Assembly: GCF_021155765.1 (NCBI RefSeq)
Contig: NC_060114.1
Span: forward strand, 18,272,501-18,336,500
Origin: Diprion similis
Taxonomy: Eukaryota; Arthropoda; Insecta; Hymenoptera; Diprionidae
Direction: 5' to 3'
DNA: 64,000 nucleotides
The first letter of the stretch is position 1, and the number at the start of each line of letters is the position of its first letter. The notes beneath the pieces were generated by a model that was given only the letters and a program-made list of their open reading frames with translations, ran no database searches and had not been told where the DNA came from. The position numbers and the translations under genes are program-made. Positions 53,073 through 64,000 of this stretch are shown here, piece by piece.

Positions 53073-56000
53073 CTGGAGGGATTTAATTGGGGTATCAGGT
53101 GTCAAACTGATATCGAGTAGATCTGGCGTCCCTCCACCATTGTGATCCACCCCCCATTATTACGGGCCGACGCCTTCGAGGACCTCAAATTATGGGCAGG
53201 ATCAACTCCCTGTAAGCAACGCGCGACGTGCCAACCGCGCCTCGTTCTCTTCCAATACTTTCCCCGGACAGAATCGTCCACGGGGAAAGCATTTCTTCTC
53301 TCTCCCACACACACCGGGCTTTTTAGTCCTTCGACGACAGAGAATGTGCTCGTTCACGCGTTTTTGGCCTCTCACTGTACCTTGTAGTATAAAACGAACG
53401 CGGGTCTCTGCAGACGGCTTACAAGTTCATTTTTCTCAGCTCATCGGTGCGCCCTCGATCTACATTCTACACCCAACGATCAAGATCTCTCCTTTAAAAT
53501 TCACCGGACCTCAATTATCATCGTCTTCGTTTCAAATACCAATCTATATCTATTTTCCGAGGGAAATAATATTCCCGCGTAAAATTCTAACCTCTCAAGA
53601 GTCTTAAACTGACAATGACAGAGACGATTACTTGTTCAGGACGAATATGGTGTTCATATATGTATACTGCAAGACGGTACCGTCTGTATACGAGAAACGA
53701 AACGAAGAATGGAAAGAGGACTGCAATTTCGTTCGCGATCGGAGAAGTCCTCTTCAAACTGTTACGGCCATCGGGATCGTTAAGGCGATCCTTGTTTGGG
53801 AAACAAGGAGGTCGTACAGGCAGTCCTGGCAGTCAGTCAGGCAAGCAGGGGTTTTCACGGTGTTGCAGGGAGCGGTGTCAAACCCAACAAACACAAAGAC
53901 CGCTCGCCGATAAAGCTCTGTTTAGAAGCAGCTTTGGGGTGGGAACGAGAGGTGTTGAACCATGGACTTTAAGCCCTTGTAGCAAAGGACTAAGAAAGGA
54001 TACTGTGCCACTGCGCATGGGGGTCCGTTCGTAATAATTTACAGTTCACTTAACACGCTCACGGGTTTTAACCAATTACGAATATTAAGCATTAACTGCC
54101 TGACTATCGGACCCGCTACCACGTCCTCTTCCTCCCCTAACCGTAGTCCTCTCACGAACTACGATCAGCGACGGTAGATCTTCGTACTGAAGCACCAGGG
54201 TTCATCGGAGCAAAAATTACCTTTTACCGCCAGAGCTACTTGGAATAGTTATAAAACCTTTCATTATGGCCTATTTTTTTCAAGAGTAACGTCAGTATTG
54301 ATTTATTTCATGAACGATAAGTGAAAATAGTGAAACTAGGGGTAAACTGATTAGTTAGTTTTTGTCAGCATGATTGTATCTCGCTGTTTTGTGAGAATTA
54401 TAGGCACTGCAAGAGCATAAGGTGTTTCGAACTGTTTCTCGAATTTTCTCACGCAGAATCACTAAATCTAGTGTCTGAAGGAAGCGTTTGTATACCTACT
54501 TGTGTATGTATTCAGATCCGGAACTACGCACAATGCTTTTCCACAGTCTCGTTGCTTGGTGCTTAGTGTCTGGTGAGTAACCGGCTTAAACCGTACGATG
54601 CACGGTAACAACTAACAAGTAATGGAAAGTGTACAAGCATGTATGGTCATGAGAAGCTGAGACATATTCATAAGACCGAGGAAGGAAGTCTTGAGAGGTT
54701 GTAGACCACCGACTTTGGGAGGGTGAAGTAAGCAGAGGCACAACGTGGCGTCATACCCAGGTGTCGATAATCCCTGGTAATTGTCGGTAGTCGTTTGCTT
54801 GAACCGTTTAAGATTTCCTAAATACTTGTTTGTATACACGACCTGCATTATCCTCGACCTAAACTCAAGATTTTTACTCGAGGAAAGAGTTTCGTTGAGA
54901 AAGAGAACTGCCCGGTATTCCAAAGGTATACACCGTCTTCAAAGTCTGAAAGATTTTTCGACAAATTGAAACGTGGTTTGAAAAGTTCGATGGGTAGAAA
55001 TTATCCGAGAACGCAGACGGGTGTAGACCGTATCAATCGTGTAATCTCATCCTCTGGTTAAAACTTCCGGACCTAACCTGAGCGAAACTAACTCTTCCGA
55101 CCTGCGGAGTGTCGCAGATGCTAGAATGGAAAAAAGTAACCTATTTGATACGGGAGAGACGGTAAAGCGATGAATAGAGATTCGCGTTTGGAGTAGTTTC
55201 TGATCTTTGAACCACTGGCTTGATCGAGGACATGCATGGATACTGGGTGGTCGGTTTTTTGTTGACTAATTAATTCATCACTGACTATGGGAAAAGTCAC
55301 GTTCATCGTCAACGAGGAGAAGTAGAGTGTTTGGTGGGTGAAGTGTAGCGAGAATCGTGAAGTAATATTGTATCGCTGTTGTTACTTGAGGGAGGAAATC
55401 GATTGATTCAACCAAATCGAATATCGCCACCCTGTACATCATCCGTCTGAACATGCGTCGCGGTTCCTATCTGCTGGGTATCAACTAACGAGCTACTCTC
55501 GACGTGATAAGGGCTTTGGGGTGACATTAGAGGCTAGTCTAATGGATGGAGTATAGATTTAGATACATCAGGAGGCTGCTGACGTATCTGGTGTATAGAT
55601 CGTGTCAGAGGCACGCCGCTGGTGTCTCTCATTTGCAGAGATTAAAATCGTGCCAGGTTAGGTGATTTCGTTGCAGCGATTAAAACCAGCTGGTTCATCC
55701 AAGGCCTCGACTCGACTCGTCTCGTCTCTTCTTTTCTTTCTCCGCGATGCAACTCACCTTGCGTGATTTTTTTAAAATTAAAATTAGCTCGTTAACGATA
55801 TCACGATGAATTTATAATTTTTTTATTCGATCTTGCTTACGTTGTTGTATTTTCTCGTCTCTAGACACGTATTACGGAACTGTGATTTACAATTACCGAA
55901 ATACCTACATAATATCACAATGACTGGAAATACGCTCCACTTGGCAACTTTGATGGCAATTTTTTCTGTCAAATCGTATTTTTTTCATAAAGTTACGCTA

Positions 56001-56235
56001 TTTGTGAGCTTCGGAAAAAGTGAACAAACAACTTTTTTGCCTTTGTGAGGCCTCCTCTTGCGCGATCGACGAGTGTAGAACGTCTATACGGAGATTTTAA
56101 AAAGAAATTTACGTGTAGCATCGAGAGTAGGTAGGTATAGTAAGCATCTCGAGCCTAGTTCCGGTCTCGTATAATCCGGGTCACATCCAAACAGTGGCTA
56201 TGAGCTATATGAAAATCTGTTGAGGTGATGTGAGC

Positions 56236-56270
56236 TAACCTAACCTAACCTAACCTAACCTAACCTAACC
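56236..56270. repeat. Interstitial telomere-type (CCTAA)n
   Basis: Seven perfect TAACC units (TTAGG on the minus strand), followed by degenerate CAACC units. It matches the insect telomere motif but is internal and short. Confidence 0.9.
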
Positions 56271-57564
56271 CAACCCAACTTTGCCTTAACTTTCTATTAT
56301 TACGGTATATTATTGGGGCGGGTACGTCGTCCCGTCAAACCGAACTACCCTCGACATTTCAATAGAGGATTAACGTCCCGACAATAGTTGAACGAGCTAA
56401 ATTTTCTATAATAGGTCAAGTCCGTTTGCCGACAAAGGGAGAGTCTTTACGCTTTGAAGAACATTTTTCACCTATATTCTCACAGAAGTTTTATCGCATC
56501 CGTTATCCTCGTTATTATTGATTGGAGTGATTCAATTTTTATTTTCTCCGTCCGTACAAGAACATATAGTTTACAAAATTTGGATGAAATAAATATGCTC
56601 CTCGCATATTTTACCGATCGAGCGTACATATTAGAAATTCATAGTGGAGGTATTAATTTAAAAATTAATAAATCATTGACAAAACATTTACTCTCTATTA
56701 ATTGTTTATTGCATTATATATTGTTTTATATTATATACAACGGGGGACCATATACATATACATATTCATCTACTCTATTATTAGATATCTTATATTATAT
56801 TTTCATATCGCAGCTTACTTTATTTTTCTCTTTCAACGTAATAATTTTATCCGAATTATTGCGGTTTACATAACTTTGTTTTTATTTATTTATTATTGTT
56901 TTTTGTTTTTATTTTATTTTATTTTTTTTACCGCTCACGCGGATCATTAGACAAAGATGTGTAAATGGATATTTTTTAATAAGGTTTCAATTCTTTACAG
57001 TGTCGAGTTTATGATCGAGTCTTCCCGAATACTTCGTATATACAACGATCATAATTGTATCCGTCTTATATACTTATACATATTGCTGCATAATCTTGAG
57101 TCGTAGTCGAAGAAAATTCATACTTTGTGCTCTTTTGCTTTCTTTCAAGAAAAAAGCAAAACTCTACGTACCTACGTATCTTTCAATTTGCTTGTCGCCA
57201 TTACGTAGCTTCTTTTCATAGATCATTGGTACTCGAATCTTTTCCACACGCTAACAAGTCGAATGGAAGATATAAAATGGCGTGGCAAATCGAGCTCGCA
57301 CACAGGGTATATCGTATTATATGTATGCATGTATGTACATTTGTATAATAAATGCGATTTAACAATTCGCAGAATAAATTCCATTTCCCCGAGGCTTATA
57401 CATATATACGCGTGTGTTTGATGTATACATGATGAATGTATATTCAATGGTTCATACGAAAATGAATCCTACATCGTGCTTTAGTCCTCACTTTTATTTT
57501 GGATTTATTTTTTATCAATCTTTTTCATTACCAGTATTGCTCTATATTCATTGATTTCATGTCG

Positions 57565-57567
57565 ATA

Positions 57568-57600
<33 letters not shown>
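57565..57600. repeat. (TAA)n microsatellite
   Basis: About twelve TAA units. Confidence 0.9.
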
Positions 57601-57601
<1 letters not shown>

Positions 57602-58405
57602 CATAATTAACATTTGTTATCTATCTATTGTTTCTTATAAACTACTATCACACCAATAATTTATACACTTGCCTAAAACTAGTTATGGTTGACTGCGCCT
57701 GTAATTCATGGAGCCGCATGTCGATTCATATATATGTTATTCGGTTGAAAATAAGAAGAAGAAGAAGAAGGAAAAAAAAAAACGGAACAAAAAATATATA
57801 GGTAGTAACTAAACTCGAAACGTGATTGGAGAAAGAAAATATTCCGACAATTTAACAGCCATCCGTACGATCGAATGTAAGTTGTAAAAAACGATTGAAA
57901 AACATTGAAAGAGGAAAAAAAAACAATAGTCATTGATTCGAATAAACAGATATACAAACATATATATAGGTATATAGATATGTATTATATACGTAATATG
58001 ATTACACATACGTATGACATAGGACTGCAACACGCAGCCCATAAATTAGCAGTAGAATAATTTGTAATCTCGATGCTTTTTATCTCGTTGGTAAAGTATA
58101 TTATATATATGATAGGTACATAATACATTTTACATTTACATATACATATATAATATTTAATTATATATTTACAAATATTTACAAATCGTCGCGACCGCGT
58201 AATGTCCAATTGTTTCAGCGATAATCGTATCATATATTATATGCAAAAACTAGTTAATAACAAATGTGTCGTCTCCCGGCGTAGCCGCGCATTATGTGGC
58301 TACCGTCGCGTACAATTTTAGCGTGTAGTATACGTATATTATGTACTTGCACGTGTGTAATACGGGGGTACTCCGTCTAGTCGTGGATTCAATGTTTGAT
58401 TCTGA

Positions 58406-58476
58406 CCCCCCCCCCCCCCCCCCCCCTCTCCCGGGCCCGGGCCACCGATTCTGATCCTGATCCTGATCCTGGGCAG
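58406..58476. repeat. C-run plus (GATCCT)n
   Basis: Twenty-one C (58406-58426), then CCCGGGCCCGGG, then about four GATCCT-like hexamers. Confidence 0.85.
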
Positions 58477-58970
58477 GTGTACAGCTTCTCACTGTCATTG
58501 CACACTTGAACGGGTACGTAAGCATGTATGTATACCCTCTCCCGAAAAAAAACACCATTTATATATATAGAGGTATATTATATATTACATATAATGTTCG
58601 CCCTGCCTTCGCAAGGAAGGAAGGTAGGAAGGAATCGAGAATGTTAGAGATTTACGCAGTGTATAACGAACACTTTGATTCGGTGATTCGTAAGTGTAAG
58701 TACGTAATCTGCAGGTGTGTAGACTCGCGAGGAAATATAATATAAGTTGCTTCTATGTTTCTTTTCCTTTTTTTCTTTCTTTTGTCTCCTTTTCAATGTG
58801 AAATACCATGAAATGCGGATAATTGATGAACCATCGACAGTTTCGGTTAAGCAGTAACTGTATTATATAATGTTCGTTATACGGGTATCATATTATGATG
58901 ATTAACTTGGTCATCTGTTTGATCTTTGGTCGATAATATTTGGTAGAATATTGAAAAAGTTTAATATTGA

Positions 58971-59010
58971 CGATGATGATGATGATGATGATGATGATGA
59001 TAATAATAAT
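58971..59010. repeat. (GAT)n-(AAT)n microsatellite
   Basis: About ten GAT units then three AAT units, 3' of earmuff and probably in or beside its 3' UTR. Confidence 0.9.
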
Positions 59011-59307
59011 ATGAAGAAATGATAATCACGTCGAGTGATGCTGGAGAACGTATTGGTTCAATAAAGTATGGCGGGTTGCTAAAGCTTGTGTAACGAGTAA
59101 AACGATCGTCGCTGTATTCGTTGTGGTGATGTAGGTATGCTATGGTTAGTGTATATGAGATTTGAAAACACACGTCCGGTTGTCAAGATTTATTTATCAC
59201 TTTGACGCCTGGGCTAGTTGTCCGGAGTGATTTTGGTAGCAGGATGGAGGTCCGATGATCAGAGGAGGGCAGGCAGTCTTTCGCGTGCAGAACGCGTTTT
59301 GATTGGG

Positions 59308-60462
59308 TCACAACATCTTGTTTAGATGATAGGTCGTACTGCCTGGCGGTGGCAGGAGGAATGGATTAACATAATTGTGGCTGACGGGGCCGTGATGAAT
59401 TTGCGAAAATGGCGTCTGCTGGTTCTGACTTTGTCCCGAGGCCCCGAGACCGACGTTTAGAACCGGGGACCCGGTTTCGTGTAGCTTCCGCATGTGCTTC
59501 TTCAGGTCAAAGTTCCGGCAGAAACCCTTGCCGCATATCTTGCAGGAGAATGGCTTTTTGTCGTTGTGGGTATGCATGTGGAACGTCAGGTTGTAAATCT
59601 GGTGAAAAGCCTTGTTGCAAATCGTGCACTTGTACGCCTTTTCGCCGCTGTGCGTCAGCTTGTGATTCTTGTAATTACCCTTCTGGTGGAAACCCTTGCC
59701 GCAAAATTCGCATATGAACGGTTTGTAGTTGGCGTGAATTCTCGTGTGCGTGTTCAGGGTCGAACTCCTGTTAAACGCCTTTCCGCACGTCTGACATTTG
59801 TGCGGCTTTTCCGCGGTGTGGATTATCTTGTGTCTGCAGAGGGTACTCGCCTGGCGGAAACCCTTGCCGCATATCTTACAGACAAATGGTCTGGCTCCCG
59901 TGTGGACCGGCATGTGTCTCGTAAGGTTGTAGTGAGCGTTGAACACCTTACCGCACTCGGGACACGTGAAGGTCTTCTGTTTGGTTCCTGAATTTACCTC
60001 ACGCGGCGACGATGAGGTCTTCTTTCTCATTACGTCCTCCGGAGACGAGGCTGACGACGGTATCCTGGAGGATTCCGTAACCGGTGGTGGCGGCGTTTGG
60101 CTCCTTATCGCCGACGGCGTTGACGGCGTTGATCCGCCGGTCACCGACGGCGCTGGAAAAGCCCTGAGCAATGGACTCGGGTGGTAGTAAAGAAGGGGGT
60201 AGTGCTGGAGCAGGTTCTGGTGCCTTAGTGTCGGCACGTATTTCTTGAAGGCTGATTCTAAGTGCGCCGAATAAGACAGTGACGGCAGACCAGCCGTCGG
60301 CAGGTGCTGGGGGTGAGACGGCTCTGAGGTTGGCTTCTTGTCCGGTTCCATGATCTTTGCGATTGAAAATGTCAGGTTCCTCGGCGCTGGTGAGGTCGCC
60401 TGGTCCGCTGGCAGACTCGTTGGATTCTCCGTCGCCATCGTTCCGCTCGCAAAAGGTTGCAT
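59308..60462 (-). CDS. erm: Earmuff / Fezf zinc-finger repressor
   Basis: Nuclear transcription factor of the Fezf family. In Drosophila earmuff limits the potential of intermediate neural progenitors; vertebrate FEZF1/2 pattern the forebrain. From ATG 60462 to TGA 59308 it encodes 384 residues in one exon. Near residues 31-38 is LTFSIAKIM, an Eh1-type Groucho-binding motif as in FEZF. A Ser/Pro-rich linker follows. Six consecutive C2H2 fingers run from about residue 165 to 329, starting [19 protein letters not shown] and ending [14 protein letters not shown], nearly identical to the family consensus. The C-terminal tail is Gln/Pro-rich. A splice-acceptor-like TTTCCAG lies just 5' (exon edge 60469), and an in-frame TAA occurs about 30 bases before the ATG, so an upstream exon may carry 5' UTR or extra N-terminal residues. 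Confidence 0.95.
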   Translation of the reverse strand: MQPFASGTMATENPTSLPADQATSPAPRNLTFSIAKIMEPDKKPTSEPSHPQHLPTAGLPSLSYSAHLESAFKKYVPTLRHQNLLQHYPLLYYHPSPLLRAFPAPSVTGGSTPSTPSAIRSQTPPPPVTESSRIPSSASSPEDVMRKKTSSSPREVNSGTKQKTFTCPECGKVFNAHYNLTRHMPVHTGARPFVCKICGKGFRQASTLCRHKIIHTAEKPHKCQTCGKAFNRSSTLNTHTRIHANYKPFICEFCGKGFHQKGNYKNHKLTHSGEKAYKCTICNKAFHQIYNLTFHMHTHNDKKPFSCKICGKGFCRNFDLKKHMRKLHETGSPVLNVGLGASGQSQNQQTPFSQIHHGPVSHNYVNPFLLPPPGSTTYHLNKML

Positions 60463-60469
60463 CGCCAAT

Positions 60470-63400
60470 CTGGAAAGCGAAAAACGATGTTAGACGCTTT
60501 TATATACAGGGAACCGGCGCGGTGCGAGGCACACGGCTTGCTTGTTATGATTTTCTTCAAAGTGGGGAACCACTCGACTCTCCTCTGTAACTCGGAGCTC
60601 CACCCTTCGCGTACCGCCCATAAACACAAAAAGCTACGAAGTATTACTGCCGTGTTTTTATTTTCTGCGCATTTCTGTCCTTTATAATCCTCAGATTACT
60701 TATCAAACACCCAGTAGGGATTTGGAATTGAAAGGGCTGGTAGAGAGAGTCTCTCAATTCTCACGGAGAATGAATCGGATTGTTTATCTCCTAAAGAGCT
60801 GGACCCACATTACATCATGATCTGGTGTCCAATCTCGCAAATTGTTCATTGCCGTTACGGTTCTTAATGTTGCATTCGACCGGATTCAGGCCTGATTAAC
60901 CACTGAGTGATATGTTGCGCTAATCTCTCCGAAGCCTTGATTGAGGTTAAGTGAGCCACCGAAAATCGGATGCATGGATCGTGCATGGATCTTGACGGTC
61001 TGGGAACACGTCCTCCTTCAGTCATCGCAACAGTCGGAGGATGGAGGGGTGATAGGTGTACATGTGAAAGGGAAAGGAGATACATGCCAGACTCTGAAGA
61101 GACCCGAGACCGCCCCTCTGGGTCTGAATGACTGAAGTTGGCCTCGGCACTTCTCGCTTGCTTCGCAAGTCCAAATATATAACGTCATTCGGAAAAGCAA
61201 ACATTCCCGGGCTTTCTCCCGGTTTTTGTGTGCGATGTTCGCCAGTCAGTTTTATCCTTCTCACTTTATATACTTCTCGTTTCATTTAACGCTGACCATT
61301 TTGCATTTCATTCAAAACCACGTCGACCTACTTCTCTAGGTTGCTGCTCTTTGCAGAGCTTAAGAGGAAACGAACCTTGCAACGTTCACGAAGACACTGA
61401 GGATTAACGATCGTACGAAGTACAGAGTATCTAGTGGCAATGAGATATAAGATTTCATGACATTTCCTGGCTTACAAGACGAAAATAGATACGTTTCAGG
61501 ACTTGTTTCAACCTAACTTTACCAACAAACTCACATTCTTTTTGTATTGAGACGAATAAAAAAAGAAGTGAAGACTTTTCGACGCATGTCTAATTGCCGA
61601 AACAGTCAGTCCAGTGAGCGCAGTGATACGTCTGGATGATGTCGTGAGCATCGTTCTACACGCTTGCCTGGTCAGAGTTGAATGGTAATTAGAGCTAGAT
61701 ACGTGAGCATAACCGACAATACGCCGCTGTCCCGTGTCAGTCAATTGTATATCTGCAACAAAATGGCCCCCTTTACATCCGCCATGTTGGTTAGATTGAA
61801 TTAAATTGGTGGGATTGGCTACAGCGGTTGTACGTGGTCCCGGATTGCTTGGTCGGCTTGTTAAATACTTTAACAATGTAACGCCTGGCCCCCCTCTTGT
61901 ATATACCTTATACCAAAAGCCCCTCGATATAAAGGGCGGGAAAGAAAGCAGAAAAGTAGAGAGAGAGAGAGAAAAAAAACGAACGAACGAACGAACGAAC
62001 GAACGAACGAGGGAGAAAGAACGATCTTACGCATGTATATCTGGGACTTTTTCAACATGGGGACAGACAAGCTTGCGCAGTGTTGCAAGCTTTTTCTACG
62101 GGGTTCCGGGATCGGGAATTCATTCCTCCCTTCCCACTTCGCCGCTCTCCTCGCTTATACCGCTGCCACATAATCACGGGCCTTTGTTGTTCCCATTCAG
62201 TCGACGGTTGCGTTTGTTCGCCACTTCTATGGCGAACGTGCAGCCAACATACGTGCGTCTATAACATTCACGCGGGATCTAGTCTTAGAAACTAGAAAAA
62301 GCGGCGTTCAGGGGTTGCAGCGCAGTTGAATTCTGACCATCAGGTTCAAATTTACCCGCCTCGGAAACTCCTGGAATCGGATAACTGTCCTCGTGTCCCT
62401 GGATATTCGATTTTTGAAATACTGACCGTTGGTTCGCATGGCGGGAAATTCGAATCGTGCTGATTTGATTTGTTCGCATTGTTTCGTTGTTCCCGCTACT
62501 ATTAGGCGGCATTTTACTGTCGCTCTAGGATGGGTGGCTGGCTACGGAACATATGTCAAGTGGTTCGCGCCTCCGTCACGATTCTCTACTTTTATACACA
62601 CACATGGACGCGAACGTCACCCCCGATTTCAAGCAAGAGAAGCGGGCGAATTCAGCTCCATCAAGGGGGAAGCGAGCAGCCCTTTTTGTGAGGGACCGAG
62701 CTCATGATGCCCCGCGGGAATCACTGTCGACAGGCTAGTATATACACCCAGTCTACGTTTACCTATATGTATGTACGTACATCGCAGTCTGTATGGGACG
62801 GTGAAATTAATTGACTGGAAACACGAATCCGGTTCCCGCCTCATCGCGCGGCTTGGCCACGTTTGACCATATACAGAATAAATTGTAACGTTATTATACT
62901 TGTAACCTCGCGTAAAACGAGTATCTCAATTTTTTTTCTTTTGTTTTTATTTACTGTTCATCGATGAAAGAAAGTGTATTACAAGTTTCCGATCAAACTG
63001 TCGTAGTGTCTCACATATTTCGTGGACAATGTTACACTTTTAGTTGGATACTTAACCGCTAAGAAACTTAGCGTATTGTGTTTTTTTTTTTTTCTGATAG
63101 GAGGAATCTAACGAGAAATGGGAAGAAAATCATTTTCAAAATCGTTTCCCTAATTTCGTCCAACCGTGGTATTAAATTTATATTGTTATCGCCATGCACC
63201 GTGAGTTTAACTGCTAGGTATGGTAATCGTGGGTAACTAAAAGCGACGAGTTTACGGTCGCCGTCTAGTTCTAAGCAATATTATGCTGCTTTAGGTTAAT
63301 TAATATGCACACAGGGTCGTCGGCAGTTAACGTTATACGAATCGACAACTTGTGACCACTAAAGTACTACAAGTAGTAAAAAGAAGAATGCAGTTTACAA

Positions 63401-64000
63401 GAAAAACGACGATGGTCAAGAAATGTTAGCTATTTCCTCTTGACGTCGATTTTCAAGTTTAATGCCAAATTATTACCGGAATATAAGTGTGTTCTTTGTA
63501 ATGAAGAAATGGAGTTGTTTTCTTTGTTTTTTTTTATTTACAGTCAATAAGGTTAAGTGTGGAAATTCAAATGAAACGTTTTCACGTATACCGCGTCAGC
63601 GATAGACTTTACTTTAGCGGGTGGAGGAAAGATGATGAGTATTTGCCCGTAACGTGATACACCTTCGTGCCTCTTGTCATCAACGAAATCCATCAAGAAC
63701 CTGATGGAGCACCACGTTGTTACAGTAGAAGCGTATGGGAGTACCGTTTAAACTTTTCGTATACCATTACCGATGGTTCACGTTCAACGATCCAATCTGG
63801 ATTCCTCGATTTCTGCATGCATGCAGGGAACAAGTGCCAGTGAGTGAGTAACCGAACACTTGAGGATCTAAAAGAGGATCTAGAAATCTAGAGAACTTGA
63901 AATGGCTTTGCAAATTTACTTAGCTACTAATTACAAGTTGTTCCACCACTACTTTTACCGCCACTGTTTATACTCATTTTCGCTAATTATCTCTCCTACT
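60470..64000. other. Upstream flank of earmuff
   Basis: No coding exon recognised. Likely holds the first intron, 5' UTR and promoter region of earmuff on the minus strand. The only distinct structure is the GAAC tetranucleotide repeat at 61979-62010. Short frames on both strands have no known motifs. Confidence 0.5.
61979..62010. repeat. (AACG)n microsatellite
   Basis: Eight AACG units after a GA-rich run, upstream of earmuff. Confidence 0.9.

Larger units (their letters stand above)
31659..59307. other. Gene-poor 27.6 kb interval between DSTYK and earmuff
   Basis: I recognise no coding exon here. Frames up to about 160 codons exist (for example near 36600, 40125, 45201, 53615) but look like chance: odd composition, no motifs, overlapping frames on both strands. 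The content I can support is mobile-element remnants, inverted repeats, homopolymers and microsatellites, listed separately. The stretches 31659-37100, 47050-49480 and 52300-56200 show nothing clear by eye. Part may be 5' UTR or promoter of DSTYK (near 31659-32000) and distal control DNA of earmuff. Confidence 0.6.

Noticed and set aside
53615..54034. 139-codon plus-strand frame
   Set aside because: Low-complexity Arg/Gly/Ser composition, a second frame of 93 codons overlaps it, and no family is recognised.
1..64000. tRNA, rRNA, CRISPR arrays or bacterial-type operons
   Set aside because: Looked for T-arm GGTTCGANTCC boxes, repeat-spacer periodicity and tight same-strand gene runs; none seen. 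GGTTCGACTG near 44598 belongs to a transposon end.

Overview
This is eukaryotic, almost certainly insect, genomic DNA. Genes are split by GT-AG introns, the spacers are AT-rich and full of microsatellites, and TTAGG-type pentamers occur. An intact DSTYK-type kinase beside insect-like PlexA and earmuff/Fezf genes suggests a hymenopteran (bee, wasp, ant or sawfly) rather than a fly; that placement is inference, not proof.

Layout. (1) 31-5482 (+): the 3' part of Plexin A, nine exons from the end of the sema domain through PSI and IPT repeats, the transmembrane helix and the split RasGAP region to the stop. (2) 5483-13023: a tail-to-tail spacer with very dense microsatellites and purine-rich tracts, probably including the PlexA 3' UTR. 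(3) 13024-19214 (-): seven 3' exons of a Patched/NPC1-type multipass membrane protein (sterol-sensing domain family); the 5' exon was not found. (4) 19215-25632: mostly non-coding, with a piggyBac-type MITE, a long foldback element and another inverted-repeat element. (5) 25633-26026 (+): the 3' end of a COMMD7-like gene. (6) 27476-31658 (-): a complete three-exon DSTYK (dual serine/threonine and tyrosine kinase) gene. (7) 31659-59307: a gene-poor 27.6 kb interval holding several small inverted-repeat elements, a pogo/mariner-like MITE, a perfect 16-bp hairpin and telomere-like pentamers. (8) 59308-60462 (-): earmuff/Fezf, with an Eh1 repressor motif and six C2H2 zinc fingers. (9) 60470-64000: upstream DNA of earmuff with no recognised gene.

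The genes form no operon-like unit. PlexA (axon guidance receptor) and earmuff (neural progenitor transcription factor) are both neural developmental genes, and the desert next to earmuff fits a developmental regulator with distal control elements. I found no CRISPR array, rRNA, tRNA or new multi-gene system. The most unusual material is the set of small non-autonomous inverted-repeat elements, the direct repeat flanking one exon of the Patched-like gene, and the microsatellite-packed PlexA 3' flank.
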